Assembly (NCBI RefSeq): GCF_016654005.1
Contig: NZ_JAEPWN010000005.1
Span: 1-64,000, forward strand
DNA: 64,000 bases
DNA from: Brevundimonas nasdae
Lineage (GTDB): Bacteria > Pseudomonadota > Alphaproteobacteria > Caulobacterales > Caulobacteraceae
Direction of reading: 5' to 3'
The position numbers were made by a program, and so were the translations under genes. Within the stretch, counting starts at the first letter, position 1; the number at the start of each line of letters is the position of its first letter. Shown one piece after another: positions 9,001 to 17,081 of this stretch. The notes under the pieces were generated by a model, which saw nothing but the letters and a program-made list of their open reading frames with translations, was not told the DNA's origin and ran no database searches.

Positions 9001-9155
9001 GCGACCGCCTCATCCACCACCGCAGCGCGCTCAGCGGAGTTCAGCGGAATCCGCGCCAGATTGGCGGCGACGGCCTCGCGCTCATTCTGAAACTTGCGCG
9101 CATCCAGACCGTCCCATGCGGCCAGGCTCGAAGGCGTGAAGGGGGCAGTAGTCAT
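6024..9155 (-). CDS. putA: Bifunctional proline dehydrogenase / L-glutamate-gamma-semialdehyde dehydrogenase
   Basis: The product (1043 aa) oxidises proline to glutamate in two steps. The FAD-dependent proline dehydrogenase barrel spans about 200-480, with VRLVKGAYWD at 348-357 and the substrate-binding RRLLENGANSSFVH at 469-482. The aldehyde dehydrogenase domain spans about 560-1030, with WNFP at 698-701, the general-base glutamate in AETGG at 800 and the nucleophile Cys834 in AGQRC. There is no N-terminal ribbon-helix-helix DNA-binding domain, so this is a short PutA that cannot repress its own gene. That agrees with the divergent Lrp-type regulator 110 bp away. Electrons go to the quinone pool, so it acts at the inner face of the membrane. 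Confidence 0.95.
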   Translation of the reverse strand: MTTAPFTPSSLAAWDGLDARKFQNEREAVAANLARIPLNSAERAAVVDEAVALVEHARRSQKKQGVVESFLQQFSLGTREGLALMCLAEALLRVPDEETRDRLIAEKIGSADWASHLGQSDSLFVNASTWGLMLTGKLVDVDDEAKTDLSGFLKWIAGRIGEPVIRQAVATAVKIMGEQFVVGRTIQSALKRSNKEGWLCSFDMLGEGARTVADADRYEKIYADAIEAVGRTSKGQGPEHGHGVSVKLSALSPRYEATHEDDIWATLYPRILRLAQIAAKYDINYTMDAEEADRLALSLKLLDRLAHEPSLGGWTGLGLAVQAYQKRGLETIQRVADLARRSNRRLMVRLVKGAYWDTEIKRAQVFGRTDYPVFTTKAATDLNYLVCARAMIEASPDIYSQFASHNAHTLAAVRRMARDRGVTVEHQRLHGMGEALYDAAIEKWSDETVIVRAYAPVGGHEELLPYLVRRLLENGANSSFVHALLDERVPASAVAADPISLVEQAPDRHPKIPVPQDMYGDRQNSLGRDYSQAADREAHAKALQLVDREKLTSGPLIGGKLRAGINAQDVTNPFDRTQVLGHVSEATEADIGAAVEAAANAQVQWDRQGGAKRAVILRAMADALEADMDRLVALLSREAGKTLNDGVAEVREAADFCRYYALLAERDFSAPETLKGPTGETNQLILHGRGVFACISPWNFPLAIFTGQIAAALAAGNAVLAKPAEQTPLIAAEAVRLYHKAGLNPDLLALVPGRGETVGAALVTHPGIDGVAFTGGTDTAAAINRSIAARPGAIIPFIAETGGLNGMFIDTTALKEQVIDDVILSAFGSAGQRCSALRVLYVPKDSADALIEGLKGALAVQTVADPADPKTDIGPVIDPESRRALEAHVRRLSKEAKIIARANLPLGAEKGDLFAPTIAEIPTPDFLEREVFGPILHLYRYAPSDLKAVAGKLAARGYGLTLGVHSRIEAFADEVVSLVPAGNVYVNRSITGAVVGVQPFGGEGLSGTGPKAGGPNSLIRYAAEKAISVNIAAQGGDPALLNL

Positions 9156-9212
9156 GGCGCGGCAAATCCTGTGGATTTAAGCCCTATATGCCGGAGTTCA
9201 TTGAAGGTGCTT

Positions 9213-9245
9213 CGTATGATAGATCAACGAGCCGATGATCATTCG
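9213..9245. promoter_or_regulatory. Imperfect inverted repeat in the putA/Lrp-regulator intergenic region
   Basis: CGTATGAT at 9213-9220 and ATCATTCG at 9238-9245 form an inverted repeat with one mismatch and a 17-bp spacer. It lies in the AT-rich 110-bp gap between the divergent putA and Lrp-type genes. This is where a PutR-like activator would be expected to bind, but binding is inferred from position and symmetry only. Confidence 0.35.
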
Positions 9246-9265
9246 TATTCAGGGGCGATTTTCCG

Positions 9266-9727
9266 ATGATTGAAATCGACGCCGTCGACCGCCGCATCCT
9301 GCGGGTGCTGCAAACCGACGCCCGCATCTCCAACGCCGAACTGGCCCGGCGCTGCAACCTGTCGCCCGCAGCCTGTTTCGAGCGGGTCAAACGCTTGCGC
9401 GAAAAGAAGATCATCACCGGCTATGCCGCCATGATCGACCCGGCCCAGGTCGGGCGCGACCTGTTGATCTTCGTCGAGGTTCTGCTGGACCGCACCACCG
9501 GCGACGTCTTCGACGCCTTCGCCGAGGCCGTCCGCACCCAGCCCGAGGTTCTGGAATGCCACATGGTCGCCGGTGGCTTCGACTATCTGATCAAGGCCCG
9601 CGTCGGCGACATGGACGCCTACCGCGCCTTCCTGGGCGATGTTCTGGTGCGGATGCCGGGGGTGCGCGAAACCCGAACCTATGCGGTTCTCGAAGAGGTG
9701 AAGTCGACGACCGTGCTGCCGATCTAG
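9266..9727 (+). CDS. putR: Lrp/AsnC-family regulator, probable proline-responsive PutR
   Basis: The product (153 aa) has the standard Lrp/AsnC layout: a winged helix-turn-helix at 21-44 containing LARRCNLSPAACFERVKRL, then a RAM ligand-binding domain from about 65 with the conserved GGFDYLIKARV at 103-113. It starts 110 bp from the putA start, on the opposite strand. In Rhizobium, Agrobacterium and Caulobacter relatives this arrangement is a proline-sensing activator of putA, so the same job is inferred here. The family is certain; the proline specificity comes from context. Confidence 0.88.
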   Translation: MIEIDAVDRRILRVLQTDARISNAELARRCNLSPAACFERVKRLREKKIITGYAAMIDPAQVGRDLLIFVEVLLDRTTGDVFDAFAEAVRTQPEVLECHMVAGGFDYLIKARVGDMDAYRAFLGDVLVRMPGVRETRTYAVLEEVKSTTVLPI

Positions 9728-9803
9728 CATCCGTCTCGCCATCGTCATCCGAACCGGCTAGAAGTTCCGCTCTTGATTAACGGCTCAGGGTCCGCCCGCC
9801 TCA

Positions 9804-10889
9804 ATGCGCATCGTTCTGGCCACCGACGCCTGGGAGCCCCAGGTCAACGGCGTCGTCCGCACCCTGACCCGCACCATCGCGGAATGCCGCGCCATGGGGC
9901 ATGAGGTCGAGGTCATCGAGCCCAGCCTGTTCAAGACCATTCCCTGCCCCACCTATCCGGAAATTCGATTGGCGCTGGGCGCCGAGGAAGAGATTCGCGA
10001 AATGCTGCGCGCCTTCGAGCCCGAGGCCGTGCACATCGCCACCGAAGGCCCCATCGGCATCGCCACGCGTCGCATCTGCGTAGAGTGGAAGCTGCCGTTC
10101 ACGACCAGCTATCACACCAAATTCCCGGAATATGTGTCGGCCCGTTTCCCGATCCCGGTGCAGGTCGGCTACGCCTATATGAAGTGGTTCCACAAACCGT
10201 CGGGCCGTCTGATGGTGGCGACCCCGACCCTGCGCGACGAACTGGTCGAGCACGGCTTCAAAAATGTCTCGCCCTGGTCGCGCGGCGTGGACACCGAGGT
10301 GTTCAATCCCGACCTGGAGCGCATCTATGACGAGATGGGCGGAAAAAACTGGCCCCGCCCCTTCTTCCTGAACGTCGGCCGCGTGGCGGTCGAGAAAAAC
10401 ATCGAATCCTTCCTCCAGCTGGACCTGCCCGGCACCAAGATCATCGTCGGCGACGGCCCCGCCCGCGCCGACCTGCAGGAGAAATATCCGGAGGCCAAAT
10501 TCCTGGGGGCCAAGTTCGGCGACGACCTGGCCCGCTGCTTCCGGGATGCCGATGTCTTCGTCTTCCCCAGTTGGACCGACACCTTCGGCCTGGTGATTCT
10601 GGAGGCCATGGCCACCGGCACGCCGGTCGCCGCCTATCCGGCCCACGGCCCGATCGACATCATCCCCGGCTCCAACGCCGGCGCGATCGACAAGGATCTG
10701 AAGACCGCCTGCCTGGAATGCCTGAAGCTCGACCGCAAGGACGTGCGCGCCTACGCCGAGAAGTTCAGCTGGCGCGCGTCCGCCGAGCAGTTCGTCGAGA
10801 ACCTGCAGCCCTATCCCGAGCCCGAGCGCGGTCGCTTCTGGCGCCGCCTGCGCCGCATCGCCCGCATCCGTAAGCGGGCGGCGGCCTAG
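9804..10889 (+). CDS. GT4 glycosyltransferase, MgtA/alpha-mannosyltransferase-like
   Basis: The product (361 aa) is a soluble GT-B glycosyltransferase. It opens with the N-domain strand and loop MRIVLATDAWEPQVNGVVRT, which is typical of GT4 mannosyl/glucosyltransferases acting on lipids. Further motifs are the acceptor-side SYHTKFPEY at 102-110, NVGRVAVEKNIESFL at 190-204 and the donor motif WTDTFGLVILEAM at 257-269. Relatives glycosylate diacylglycerol or phosphatidylinositol-type lipids at the inner membrane. The basic C-terminus (many Arg/Lys) would suit membrane surface binding. It is GC-rich like its neighbours, unlike the glycosyltransferase at 1117, so it is probably a core gene. Donor and acceptor remain unproven. 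Confidence 0.82.
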   Translation: MRIVLATDAWEPQVNGVVRTLTRTIAECRAMGHEVEVIEPSLFKTIPCPTYPEIRLALGAEEEIREMLRAFEPEAVHIATEGPIGIATRRICVEWKLPFTTSYHTKFPEYVSARFPIPVQVGYAYMKWFHKPSGRLMVATPTLRDELVEHGFKNVSPWSRGVDTEVFNPDLERIYDEMGGKNWPRPFFLNVGRVAVEKNIESFLQLDLPGTKIIVGDGPARADLQEKYPEAKFLGAKFGDDLARCFRDADVFVFPSWTDTFGLVILEAMATGTPVAAYPAHGPIDIIPGSNAGAIDKDLKTACLECLKLDRKDVRAYAEKFSWRASAEQFVENLQPYPEPERGRFWRRLRRIARIRKRAAA

Positions 10890-10920
10890 AGCCCACAGAG
10901 ATTCAGGCCGTCGAGGTCCC

Positions 10921-12735
10921 TCACTCCACCGTGACGGACTTGGCCAGGTTGCGGGGCTGGTCGACGTCGGTGCCTTTCTGGACGGCGGTGTAATAGGCCA
11001 GAAGCTGCATCGGCACGGCGTAGACCAGCGGCGCGATCAGGGGGTGGCAGTCGGGGGCGTCGATGCGGCGGATGCCGACGCCGTGCGGATCGGGCGCGTT
11101 CTCGGGCGTGATCATGATGACCGGGCCACCACGCGCTGCGATTTCCTGAAGGTTCGACGCGGTTTTGTCGAAGACATCGTCCAGGGGGGCCAGAGCGATG
11201 GTCGGGGTTTCTTCGTCAATCAGGGCGATGGGGCCGTGCTTCAGTTCGCCGGCGGCATAACCCTCGGCGTGGATGTAACTGATCTCCTTCAGCTTCAGCG
11301 CGCCTTCCATGGCCAGCGGGAACATGGGGCCACGGCCCAGGAACAGAACGTCGGTCGCCTTTGACAACTCCTGGGTCACCGCGCGGATGGTTTCGTCCAT
11401 CCGCAGGGCTTCGGCGATCACGCGCGGGCTTTCGAACAGGGCCTTGACCAGTTCCGCCTCGGCAGCCGCATTGATCCGGCCGCGCGCGACGCCCGCGGCA
11501 ACGGCCAAGGCCAGCAGGGCGGCGACCTGGGCGGTGAAGGCCTTGGTCGAAGCGACGCCGATCTCCGGCCCGGCGTGGGTCGGCCACAGCACCGACGCCT
11601 CGCGCGCCATCGAGGAGGTATGGACATTGACCACCGCCGCCGTCGGCAGACCCTGGGCCTTGCACCAGGTCAGGCTGGCCAGGGTGTCGGCGGTTTCGCC
11701 CGACTGGCTGACGGCGACCGCCAGCGTCGTCTTCGAGACGGCGGGTGAGCGGTAGCGGAACTCGGATGCGATCTCCACGTCGCAGGGCAGGCCCGCCAGC
11801 TTCTCGAACGCATAACGGCCGATCTGACCGGCGTAGAAGGCGGTGCCGCAGGCGACGATCTGGATGCGGTCGATGGCGGCGAAATCGACGCCCTGCGGCT
11901 TCACCTTACCGGTGACCAGATCGAGATATTCCGACAGGGTGTGCTGGACGCTGTCGGGCTGCTCATGGATTTCTTTCTCCATGAAGTGACGGTACTCGCC
12001 CTTTTCGACCATGGCCGAGGACGCGGACACCTGAACCACGGCCCGATCGACCGGCTGGCCCGATGCGTCGAACATTTCGGCGCCGTCGCGGGTCACGGCG
12101 ACATAGTCGCCCTCTTCCAGATAGGAGATCTGCTGCGTGAAGGGGCCGACCGCCAGGGCGTCAGACCCCAGATACATCTCGCCTTCGCCCCAACCGACGA
12201 CCAGCGGGCTGCCGCGACGGGCGCCCAGGATCAGGCCGTCCTCGCCGTCGATCAGAACGGCCAGGGCATAGGCGCCGGTCAGACGATCCAGCGTGACCTT
12301 GAAGGCCTCCAGCGGCTTGCGGCCCGTCTTCAGTTCGGCGTCCAGCAGGTGGGCGATGACCTCGGTGTCGGTCTGACTTTCGAAGATGTGGCCTTCAGCG
12401 GCCAGTTCAGCCTTCAGTTCGGCAAAATTCTCGATGATGCCGTTGTGGACCAGGGTCACGCGCCCGGCCTTGTGCGGGTGGGCGTTCACCGTGGTCGGCG
12501 CGCCGTGAGTGGCCCAGCGGGTGTGACCGATGCCGATGGTCGCCTTCAGCGGCTCCTCGGCCAGAACAGCCTCCAGATTACGGATCTTGCCCTGGGCGCG
12601 ACGGCGCTCGACCGAGCCGTCGACCATGGCCGCGACCCCGGCGGAATCATAGCCCCGGTACTCCAGCCGTTTCAGGCTGTCGATCAGGCGGGGAACAACT
12701 GGGCCGTTGCCGATGACGCCGATAATGCCGCACAT
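10921..12735 (-). CDS. glmS: Glutamine-fructose-6-phosphate aminotransferase (isomerizing)
   Basis: The product (604 aa) makes glucosamine-6-phosphate from fructose-6-phosphate and glutamine, the first step towards UDP-GlcNAc for peptidoglycan and lipid A. The chosen ATG at 12735 gives MCGIIGVIG, placing the N-terminal nucleophile Cys2 where the Ntn glutaminase needs it; a longer reading would bury it. Other marks are GHTRWATHG in the glutaminase domain, two SIS sugar-isomerase domains (for example [15 protein letters not shown]), and the C-terminal loop ending [11 protein letters not shown]. Length is normal. It is divergent from glmM, the next enzyme of the same pathway, with a 163-bp shared upstream region. 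Confidence 0.96.
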   Translation of the reverse strand: MCGIIGVIGNGPVVPRLIDSLKRLEYRGYDSAGVAAMVDGSVERRRAQGKIRNLEAVLAEEPLKATIGIGHTRWATHGAPTTVNAHPHKAGRVTLVHNGIIENFAELKAELAAEGHIFESQTDTEVIAHLLDAELKTGRKPLEAFKVTLDRLTGAYALAVLIDGEDGLILGARRGSPLVVGWGEGEMYLGSDALAVGPFTQQISYLEEGDYVAVTRDGAEMFDASGQPVDRAVVQVSASSAMVEKGEYRHFMEKEIHEQPDSVQHTLSEYLDLVTGKVKPQGVDFAAIDRIQIVACGTAFYAGQIGRYAFEKLAGLPCDVEIASEFRYRSPAVSKTTLAVAVSQSGETADTLASLTWCKAQGLPTAAVVNVHTSSMAREASVLWPTHAGPEIGVASTKAFTAQVAALLALAVAAGVARGRINAAAEAELVKALFESPRVIAEALRMDETIRAVTQELSKATDVLFLGRGPMFPLAMEGALKLKEISYIHAEGYAAGELKHGPIALIDEETPTIALAPLDDVFDKTASNLQEIAARGGPVIMITPENAPDPHGVGIRRIDAPDCHPLIAPLVYAVPMQLLAYYTAVQKGTDVDQPRNLAKSVTVE

Positions 12736-12862
12736 GTCTGGAAGGCTCCGTAACAACGCAAAAGGGTCGCCGCTTTGCACTGAGGGCGATCCGGGGTTAA
12801 GCCACAGACCAAGCCCCATTGGCCGTCTATGCAATCTTAAGGCGCGCCGCATCAAAAAAGGG

Positions 12863-12884
12863 GTTTCGGAACGTTACCCGAAAC
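12863..12884. promoter_or_regulatory. Hairpin in the glmM leader
   Basis: GTTTCGG at 12863-12869 and CCGAAAC at 12878-12884 form a 7-bp perfect stem with an 8-nt loop. It ends 2 nt before the AAGGA ribosome-binding site (12887-12891) that serves the TTG start of glmM. It could influence translation start or be an operator; neither can be decided from sequence. Confidence 0.35.
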
Positions 12885-12898
12885 AAAAGGACCGCACC

Positions 12899-14248
12899 TT
12901 GGGCGACAGAAAATACTTCGGCACCGACGGCATGCGCGGTCGGGCCAACACCTATCCGATGACGGCGGAAGTCGCCCTGCGCGTCGGTCTGGCGGCGGGC
13001 AAGCTGTTCCGCACCAGCGATGACCGGCGTCATCTGGTGGTGATCGGCAAGGACACCCGTTTGTCGGGCTATATGATCGAACCGGCCCTGGTGGCGGGCT
13101 TCGCCTCGGTGGGCATGGATGTGCGCACCTTCGGCCCCGTGCCGACGCCGGGCGTGGCCATGCTGACGCGGTCGATGCGGGCCGATCTGGGCGTGATGAT
13201 CTCGGCCTCCCACAACGACTATGCGGACAACGGCATCAAGCTGTTCGGCCCGGACGGCTATAAGCTGTCCGACGAGATCGAGCTGAAGATCGAAGCCCTG
13301 ATGGACGCCGGTCTGGACCAGGATCTGGCGCCGTCGAACAAGCTGGGCCGGGTCAAGCGCATCGACGACGCCCAGGCCCGCTATATCGAGATCGCCAAAC
13401 AGGCCTTCCCCAAGCGGCTCAGCCTGCAGGGTCTGCGCATCGCCGTCGATTGCGCCAATGGCGCAGGCTACAAGGTCGCGCCCACCACCCTGTTCGAACT
13501 GGGCGCCGAGGTCTTCCCCGTCGGGGTCGAGCCAAACGGAATCAACATCAACGCCGAGTGCGGATCGACCCATCCGGCCACCCTCTCCGAGGCGGTCAAA
13601 CGCTACCGCGCCGACATCGGCATCGCCCTGGACGGGGATGCGGACCGGCTGATCATCTGCGACGAGAAGGGCCAGGTGGTGGACGGCGACCAGATCATGG
13701 CTCTGGTCGGTCTGGACTGGGCCAAACGCGGCCTGCTGACCGGCGGCGGCGTGGTCGCCACCGTCATGTCCAACCTGGGCCTGGAGCGGCGTCTGAAGTC
13801 TGAAGGCCTGTCGCTGGAGCGCACCAAGGTCGGCGACCGCTATGTCATGGCGCGGATGCGCGAAGGCGGCTTCAACATCGGCGGCGAACAGTCGGGCCAC
13901 ATCATCCTGCGCGATCACGCGACGACCGGGGACGGCCTGATGGCGGCGTTGCAGGTGCTGGCCGTCCTGGTCGAATCCGGAAAGCCGATGAGCGAACTGG
14001 CCCATCAGTTCGACGCCGTGCCCCAGTTGCTGGAGAACATCCGCTTCAACGCCGGCAAGCCGTTGGAGAATGACGCGGTCAAGGCCGCCATCGCCGAGGC
14101 GGAAGCGGCGCTGAACGGCTCGGGCCGCCTGCTGGTCCGCCCCTCTGGCACGGAAAAACTGATCCGCGTCATGGCCGAGGGCGACGACGAGGGACTGGTG
14201 CGGCGCGTGGTTTCAGATGTGTCTGCGGCGGTGCGGGCGGCGGGCTGA
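12899..14248 (+). CDS. glmM: Phosphoglucosamine mutase
   Basis: The product (449 aa) converts glucosamine-6-phosphate to glucosamine-1-phosphate. The four alpha-D-phosphohexomutase domains show the phosphoserine loop [13 protein letters not shown] (Ser104), the metal-binding DGDADR, and the phosphate-binding [12 protein letters not shown] near the C-terminus. No ATG fits the family N-terminus. The TTG at 12899 gives (M)[13 protein letters not shown], has an AAGGA site 7 nt upstream and yields the normal family length, so it is preferred over any longer start. It is divergent from glmS, so both steps of amino-sugar synthesis flank one intergenic region. In other bacteria ftsH is often next to glmM, but it is not here. 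Confidence 0.95.
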   Translation: MGDRKYFGTDGMRGRANTYPMTAEVALRVGLAAGKLFRTSDDRRHLVVIGKDTRLSGYMIEPALVAGFASVGMDVRTFGPVPTPGVAMLTRSMRADLGVMISASHNDYADNGIKLFGPDGYKLSDEIELKIEALMDAGLDQDLAPSNKLGRVKRIDDAQARYIEIAKQAFPKRLSLQGLRIAVDCANGAGYKVAPTTLFELGAEVFPVGVEPNGININAECGSTHPATLSEAVKRYRADIGIALDGDADRLIICDEKGQVVDGDQIMALVGLDWAKRGLLTGGGVVATVMSNLGLERRLKSEGLSLERTKVGDRYVMARMREGGFNIGGEQSGHIILRDHATTGDGLMAALQVLAVLVESGKPMSELAHQFDAVPQLLENIRFNAGKPLENDAVKAAIAEAEAALNGSGRLLVRPSGTEKLIRVMAEGDDEGLVRRVVSDVSAAVRAAG

Positions 14249-14262
14249 GCCTGCCCGGACGG

Positions 14263-15216
14263 CTATTCGGTGCGGTTGTCGGCGACCCGGTTGTGGGCCG
14301 CCCCGTCGCCGTCATCGACACTGGATCCGAACGGATAGCCCGCATCCGCTGCGCAATAGGGTCGCCGCCCTTCGCGCGCCCCGACCACGACCGTGCGGGG
14401 CCGCAGCCAGTTGGCCCCGCTGAAGATATTGCCGGTGATCTGGTTGTAGGACGGCGTCTGATGCCGGATCACTCCGTCCTCGCCGCAGTTGCGGTACAGG
14501 AAGATGCCGCCACGCCCGCCCAGGGCGAAGCGGTTGCCGGTGATCTGATTATAGGCGGAGCCATCCACGGCGATCTGTTCGCGGCCCGTGCGGATGTCGA
14601 AACGGTTGTCGCGGATGTCGGCGCCCCGGCTCTCGGCGTCCAGATAGACGGCGGTGGAGGTTGAGCGGCCCGTGAAGGTCGATCCGATCAGCTGCGTCCC
14701 CGACGCCCCCGGCCCGACATAGAGGGGAATGGTCCCGGTCGCCTCGAACCGGATGCGGCTCAGCGTCACGTTCAAAGGCGCCGCCGCCTGGGCTGCGTGG
14801 GTGTGATCCGCCGTGCGCGATGAGGCCAGAAGATCACGCATCGATCCGCCCGCCCCCATGCCCCAGATGCGGACATTGCCGACGATGGTGCAGTTGCTGA
14901 GGCTCACGCCCGCAGGCCTGCGCCAGACGCCGTCGTCGTTGCGCGACCAGATGGCCACTGTGGGGGTGCGCGGTCCCGCCTCGCCCGACGGAGCGATGCG
15001 TCCGCCGCCGCAGTCCAGGCCCGCGCCCGAGGCTTCCGGTCCCTCGATCAGCACGCGCCGAGGCACCGTCGCTCCCGACAAGACGGCCCGACAGGTCAGG
15101 CGATAGGGCTGGGGGGACGGCGTCGTCAGGTCCCGGACTTCAGCCGCCGTGCAGGCCCGGGCGGCCGGGGCCGGTTCAGCAACCTGCATGGCCAGAGCCG
15201 CCAGCAGCGCGATCAT
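14263..15216 (-). CDS. Secreted right-handed beta-helix repeat protein
   Basis: The product (317 aa) begins with a short hydrophobic signal-like segment, MIALLAALAMQVAEPAPAARA, and then has repeated turns of the parallel beta-helix type. Examples are GADIRDNRFDI, YNQITGNRFALGG and YNQITGNIFSGANW, which match PbH1 repeats of pectate-lyase-like proteins. Four or more Cys residues (CTAAE, LTCRA, LDCGG, LSNCT, RNCGED) suggest disulfides outside the cytoplasm. No catalytic residues of a known lyase or hydrolase family are apparent, so substrate and activity are unknown. It follows the phosphatase gene by 1 bp on the same strand and is probably the last gene of a three-gene exported-protein operon (16551 down to 14263). 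Confidence 0.68.
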   Translation of the reverse strand: MIALLAALAMQVAEPAPAARACTAAEVRDLTTPSPQPYRLTCRAVLSGATVPRRVLIEGPEASGAGLDCGGGRIAPSGEAGPRTPTVAIWSRNDDGVWRRPAGVSLSNCTIVGNVRIWGMGAGGSMRDLLASSRTADHTHAAQAAAPLNVTLSRIRFEATGTIPLYVGPGASGTQLIGSTFTGRSTSTAVYLDAESRGADIRDNRFDIRTGREQIAVDGSAYNQITGNRFALGGRGGIFLYRNCGEDGVIRHQTPSYNQITGNIFSGANWLRPRTVVVGAREGRRPYCAADAGYPFGSSVDDGDGAAHNRVADNRTE

Positions 15217-15217
15217 T

Positions 15218-16030
15218 CTAGGGCAGGACGGTCGGCAAGACGGCTCGCTCGGCGGCGCAACCGGGATTGGTCAGGCCTTTGGCGCGCGCGGCGGCCAGTT
15301 CAACCCGCGCCGCAGCCAAGTCGGCCTGGAAGGCCGGTGTGGCGACAGCCTGTGCTGCAGCCGCCCTGCCGATGGCTTCACCCGTCGCCACGTCGCTGGG
15401 ATAGTGCATGGCGCAGACCAGGCGGCTGACGCCGATCTCATGGCCGATGCGGCGCACCGCCTCGGCCCGCGATGGGTCGATTGCGGCGAAGGCTTCGCCA
15501 TAGGCGGCGCCGACGGCGGCGCTGCCGGATGGATAGGAGGCGGACTTGCGACCGGCCTCGCTGACGACCTGACAGGCGCGGCGCTGCGGATCATCGCCGA
15601 CGGGGCGGGGCCGCGCCGCGCGACGCTTGACCTGTTCGGCCACGCTCTCGGCGTCATGGAAAACGCGCGCCATCACCCGGTCCAGATTGGGCGTCTCGGT
15701 CGAGCCGAACCGCACGCCCAGCGCACAGTCAAAATGCTGCAGGGCCAGCGGCGGCCGCAGTTCGGCATGGGATGTCGCCAGCAGCCAGCGATCGCTGTCT
15801 TCGAACGCCCGATACCGGGCCGATGTCGCCTTGTCGGCCAGATCGGCCTCAGAGGCCGGGAGAGGCGGCGGCGGAACCGCATCGGCCAGCCGCGCCAGAT
15901 CGCCCGCCGTCAGATAGCCGGTCGAAACCTCAGTCAGCTTGGGCGCGCGGTTCTCGGTGGGCGCACAGGCAACCAGGACCATCAGCAGCCCCGCCGCGCC
16001 GAAGACGCCGACCGGACCGCTACGGCTCAC
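15218..16030 (-). CDS. PAP2-superfamily (class A acid phosphatase-like) lipoprotein with altered PSGH motif
   Basis: The product (270 aa) has an N-terminal signal ending in a lipobox-like LVACAP (Cys22), so it is probably a lipoprotein. The vanadium-haloperoxidase/PAP2 signature is complete in spacing: Lys135 with six residues to Arg142-Pro143, then PSGS at 167-170, then Ser202-Arg203 with His209 and Asp213. The middle motif is normally PSGH; here the histidine, usually the acid/base donor, is serine. The nucleophile histidine (His209) and its Asp are kept, so activity could be weakened or changed. GTG at 16030 is the start, overlapping the TGA of the upstream gene (GTGA), which shows translational coupling. 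The substrate may be phosphomonoesters in the periplasm. Confidence 0.78.
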   Translation of the reverse strand: MSRSGPVGVFGAAGLLMVLVACAPTENRAPKLTEVSTGYLTAGDLARLADAVPPPPLPASEADLADKATSARYRAFEDSDRWLLATSHAELRPPLALQHFDCALGVRFGSTETPNLDRVMARVFHDAESVAEQVKRRAARPRPVGDDPQRRACQVVSEAGRKSASYPSGSAAVGAAYGEAFAAIDPSRAEAVRRIGHEIGVSRLVCAMHYPSDVATGEAIGRAAAAQAVATPAFQADLAAARVELAAARAKGLTNPGCAAERAVLPTVLP

Positions 16031-16551
16031 TGGCCTTCGCTCCAGGTCAGTTGAACCGAGGTGGCGCCGCCGTCGCCCGGCGCAGCCACGACCTGAAGCC
16101 GTGGTCCGTCATTGGCCTCGCCCGCCGCGCCATAGGCCCGGGCGTCGCCCTGATTCAGCCCCATGACCGAACGCATGCCCGCCGCCTCGGCGCGCTCCTT
16201 GTAAAAGGCCACGATCTCGTCAGGGCTGGCGGACGTGCGGAAGGTGACCAGGCCGCCCGCGCCTGCGTCGCCCGCGCCGATGGTGGGACGTCCATCCAGT
16301 TCGGCGCCCGGATACAGGGCCGCATAGGCCGGCGCGCCCGGAAGGGCCGGAATCACCGTCGCCGCCGTCGTCGATGCCGCGGCCGCGCCAGCCCCCGTCG
16401 CTGGCTGCGCCGCCGCGTCCGAGGCCGCAGGCGCGGCGGTCGGGGCGTTCAGACCAATGTCGGAAGACGCTTCAGGCTTTTCCGCACGGTCGCTGCAACC
16501 CGCCAGGCAAAACAGAACTGCGGCGGTCGAAACCGCCAGACGGCGTATCAT
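16027..16551 (-). CDS. Probable lipoprotein of unknown function
   Basis: The product (174 aa) has a signal peptide and lipobox, MIRRLAVSTAAVLFCLAGCS, with the lipid-carrying Cys at 19. An Ala/Pro-rich linker follows, and then a compact domain from about 85 containing YPGAELDGRPTIGAG, VTFRTSASPDEIVAFYKERAEAAG and a final beta strand TSVQLTWSEGQ. The SPDEIVAFYKE helix resembles small domains found in many short exported proteobacterial proteins, but I cannot name a family. The ATG at 16551 is preferred because it places the signal peptide at the N-terminus. It is the first gene of an operon with the phosphatase (4-bp overlap). Confidence 0.7.
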   Translation of the reverse strand: MIRRLAVSTAAVLFCLAGCSDRAEKPEASSDIGLNAPTAAPAASDAAAQPATGAGAAAASTTAATVIPALPGAPAYAALYPGAELDGRPTIGAGDAGAGGLVTFRTSASPDEIVAFYKERAEAAGMRSVMGLNQGDARAYGAAGEANDGPRLQVVAAPGDGGATSVQLTWSEGQ

Positions 16552-16628
16552 CGGGGGTGATTTCCCTTGGGCTCGATAGTCGAAGGCGCACCGTGGCGCC
16601 TCCATGCGGCGGCAGCAAGGCGCGAACG

Positions 16629-16979
16629 TCAGTCCTCGCCTCTGGCGCCCTCCGCCGGATCGCCGCCGTCGCCGTCAAACCGGCGTCCTGAGCCTTCGAC
16701 CGCATCCGGTCCGGCGTTGGACGGCGAGTCAGGATCAGCGGATTCGCGGCCCTCTTCGGCCAGTCTGGCGTTGATCGCCGCCGAATCAGGATCATCGTCC
16801 GATCCGCTGGCCGACCCGCCGCGCAAGGATCCCGCACGGGTGTCGGAACCCGAGTCCGAGCCGTCCAGCGCGTCGATCAGCGTATCGGCCTTGTGGCCTC
16901 GGTCCGGCTTCTCGCCCATCTCGGCGGCTTCCAGCGCATCCTGGCCCTCACGGTCGGTCGGCGGGGGTTGATCGGTCAT
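16629..16979 (-). CDS. Small acidic, low-complexity hypothetical protein
   Basis: The product (116 aa) is very rich in Asp, Glu, Gly and Ser, with few hydrophobic residues, and is probably disordered. Examples are DALDGSDSGSD and SGSDDDPDS. There is no signal peptide, no membrane segment and no motif I recognise. The ATG at 16979 has an AAGGAG site 7 nt upstream, which supports translation. It is encoded upstream of the lipoprotein operon on the same strand, with a 77-bp gap. The function is unknown. Confidence 0.6.
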   Translation of the reverse strand: MTDQPPPTDREGQDALEAAEMGEKPDRGHKADTLIDALDGSDSGSDTRAGSLRGGSASGSDDDPDSAAINARLAEEGRESADPDSPSNAGPDAVEGSGRRFDGDGGDPAEGARGED

Positions 16980-17081
16980 CACGGCGCTCCTTGTCGGTCT
17001 GAGTAAGGGGTCTCAGTTTAAAGTCGCCGCCTCTGTTGCGGTTCCCCTTGAACCGGCGAAGCCAGTTCCGATCTAACGGCC

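Noticed and set aside
12707..12898. Longer N-terminus for GlmM from an ATG at 12707
   Set aside because: The added 64 residues overlap glmS antisense and have no match; TTG at 12899 with AAGGA gives the normal family start.
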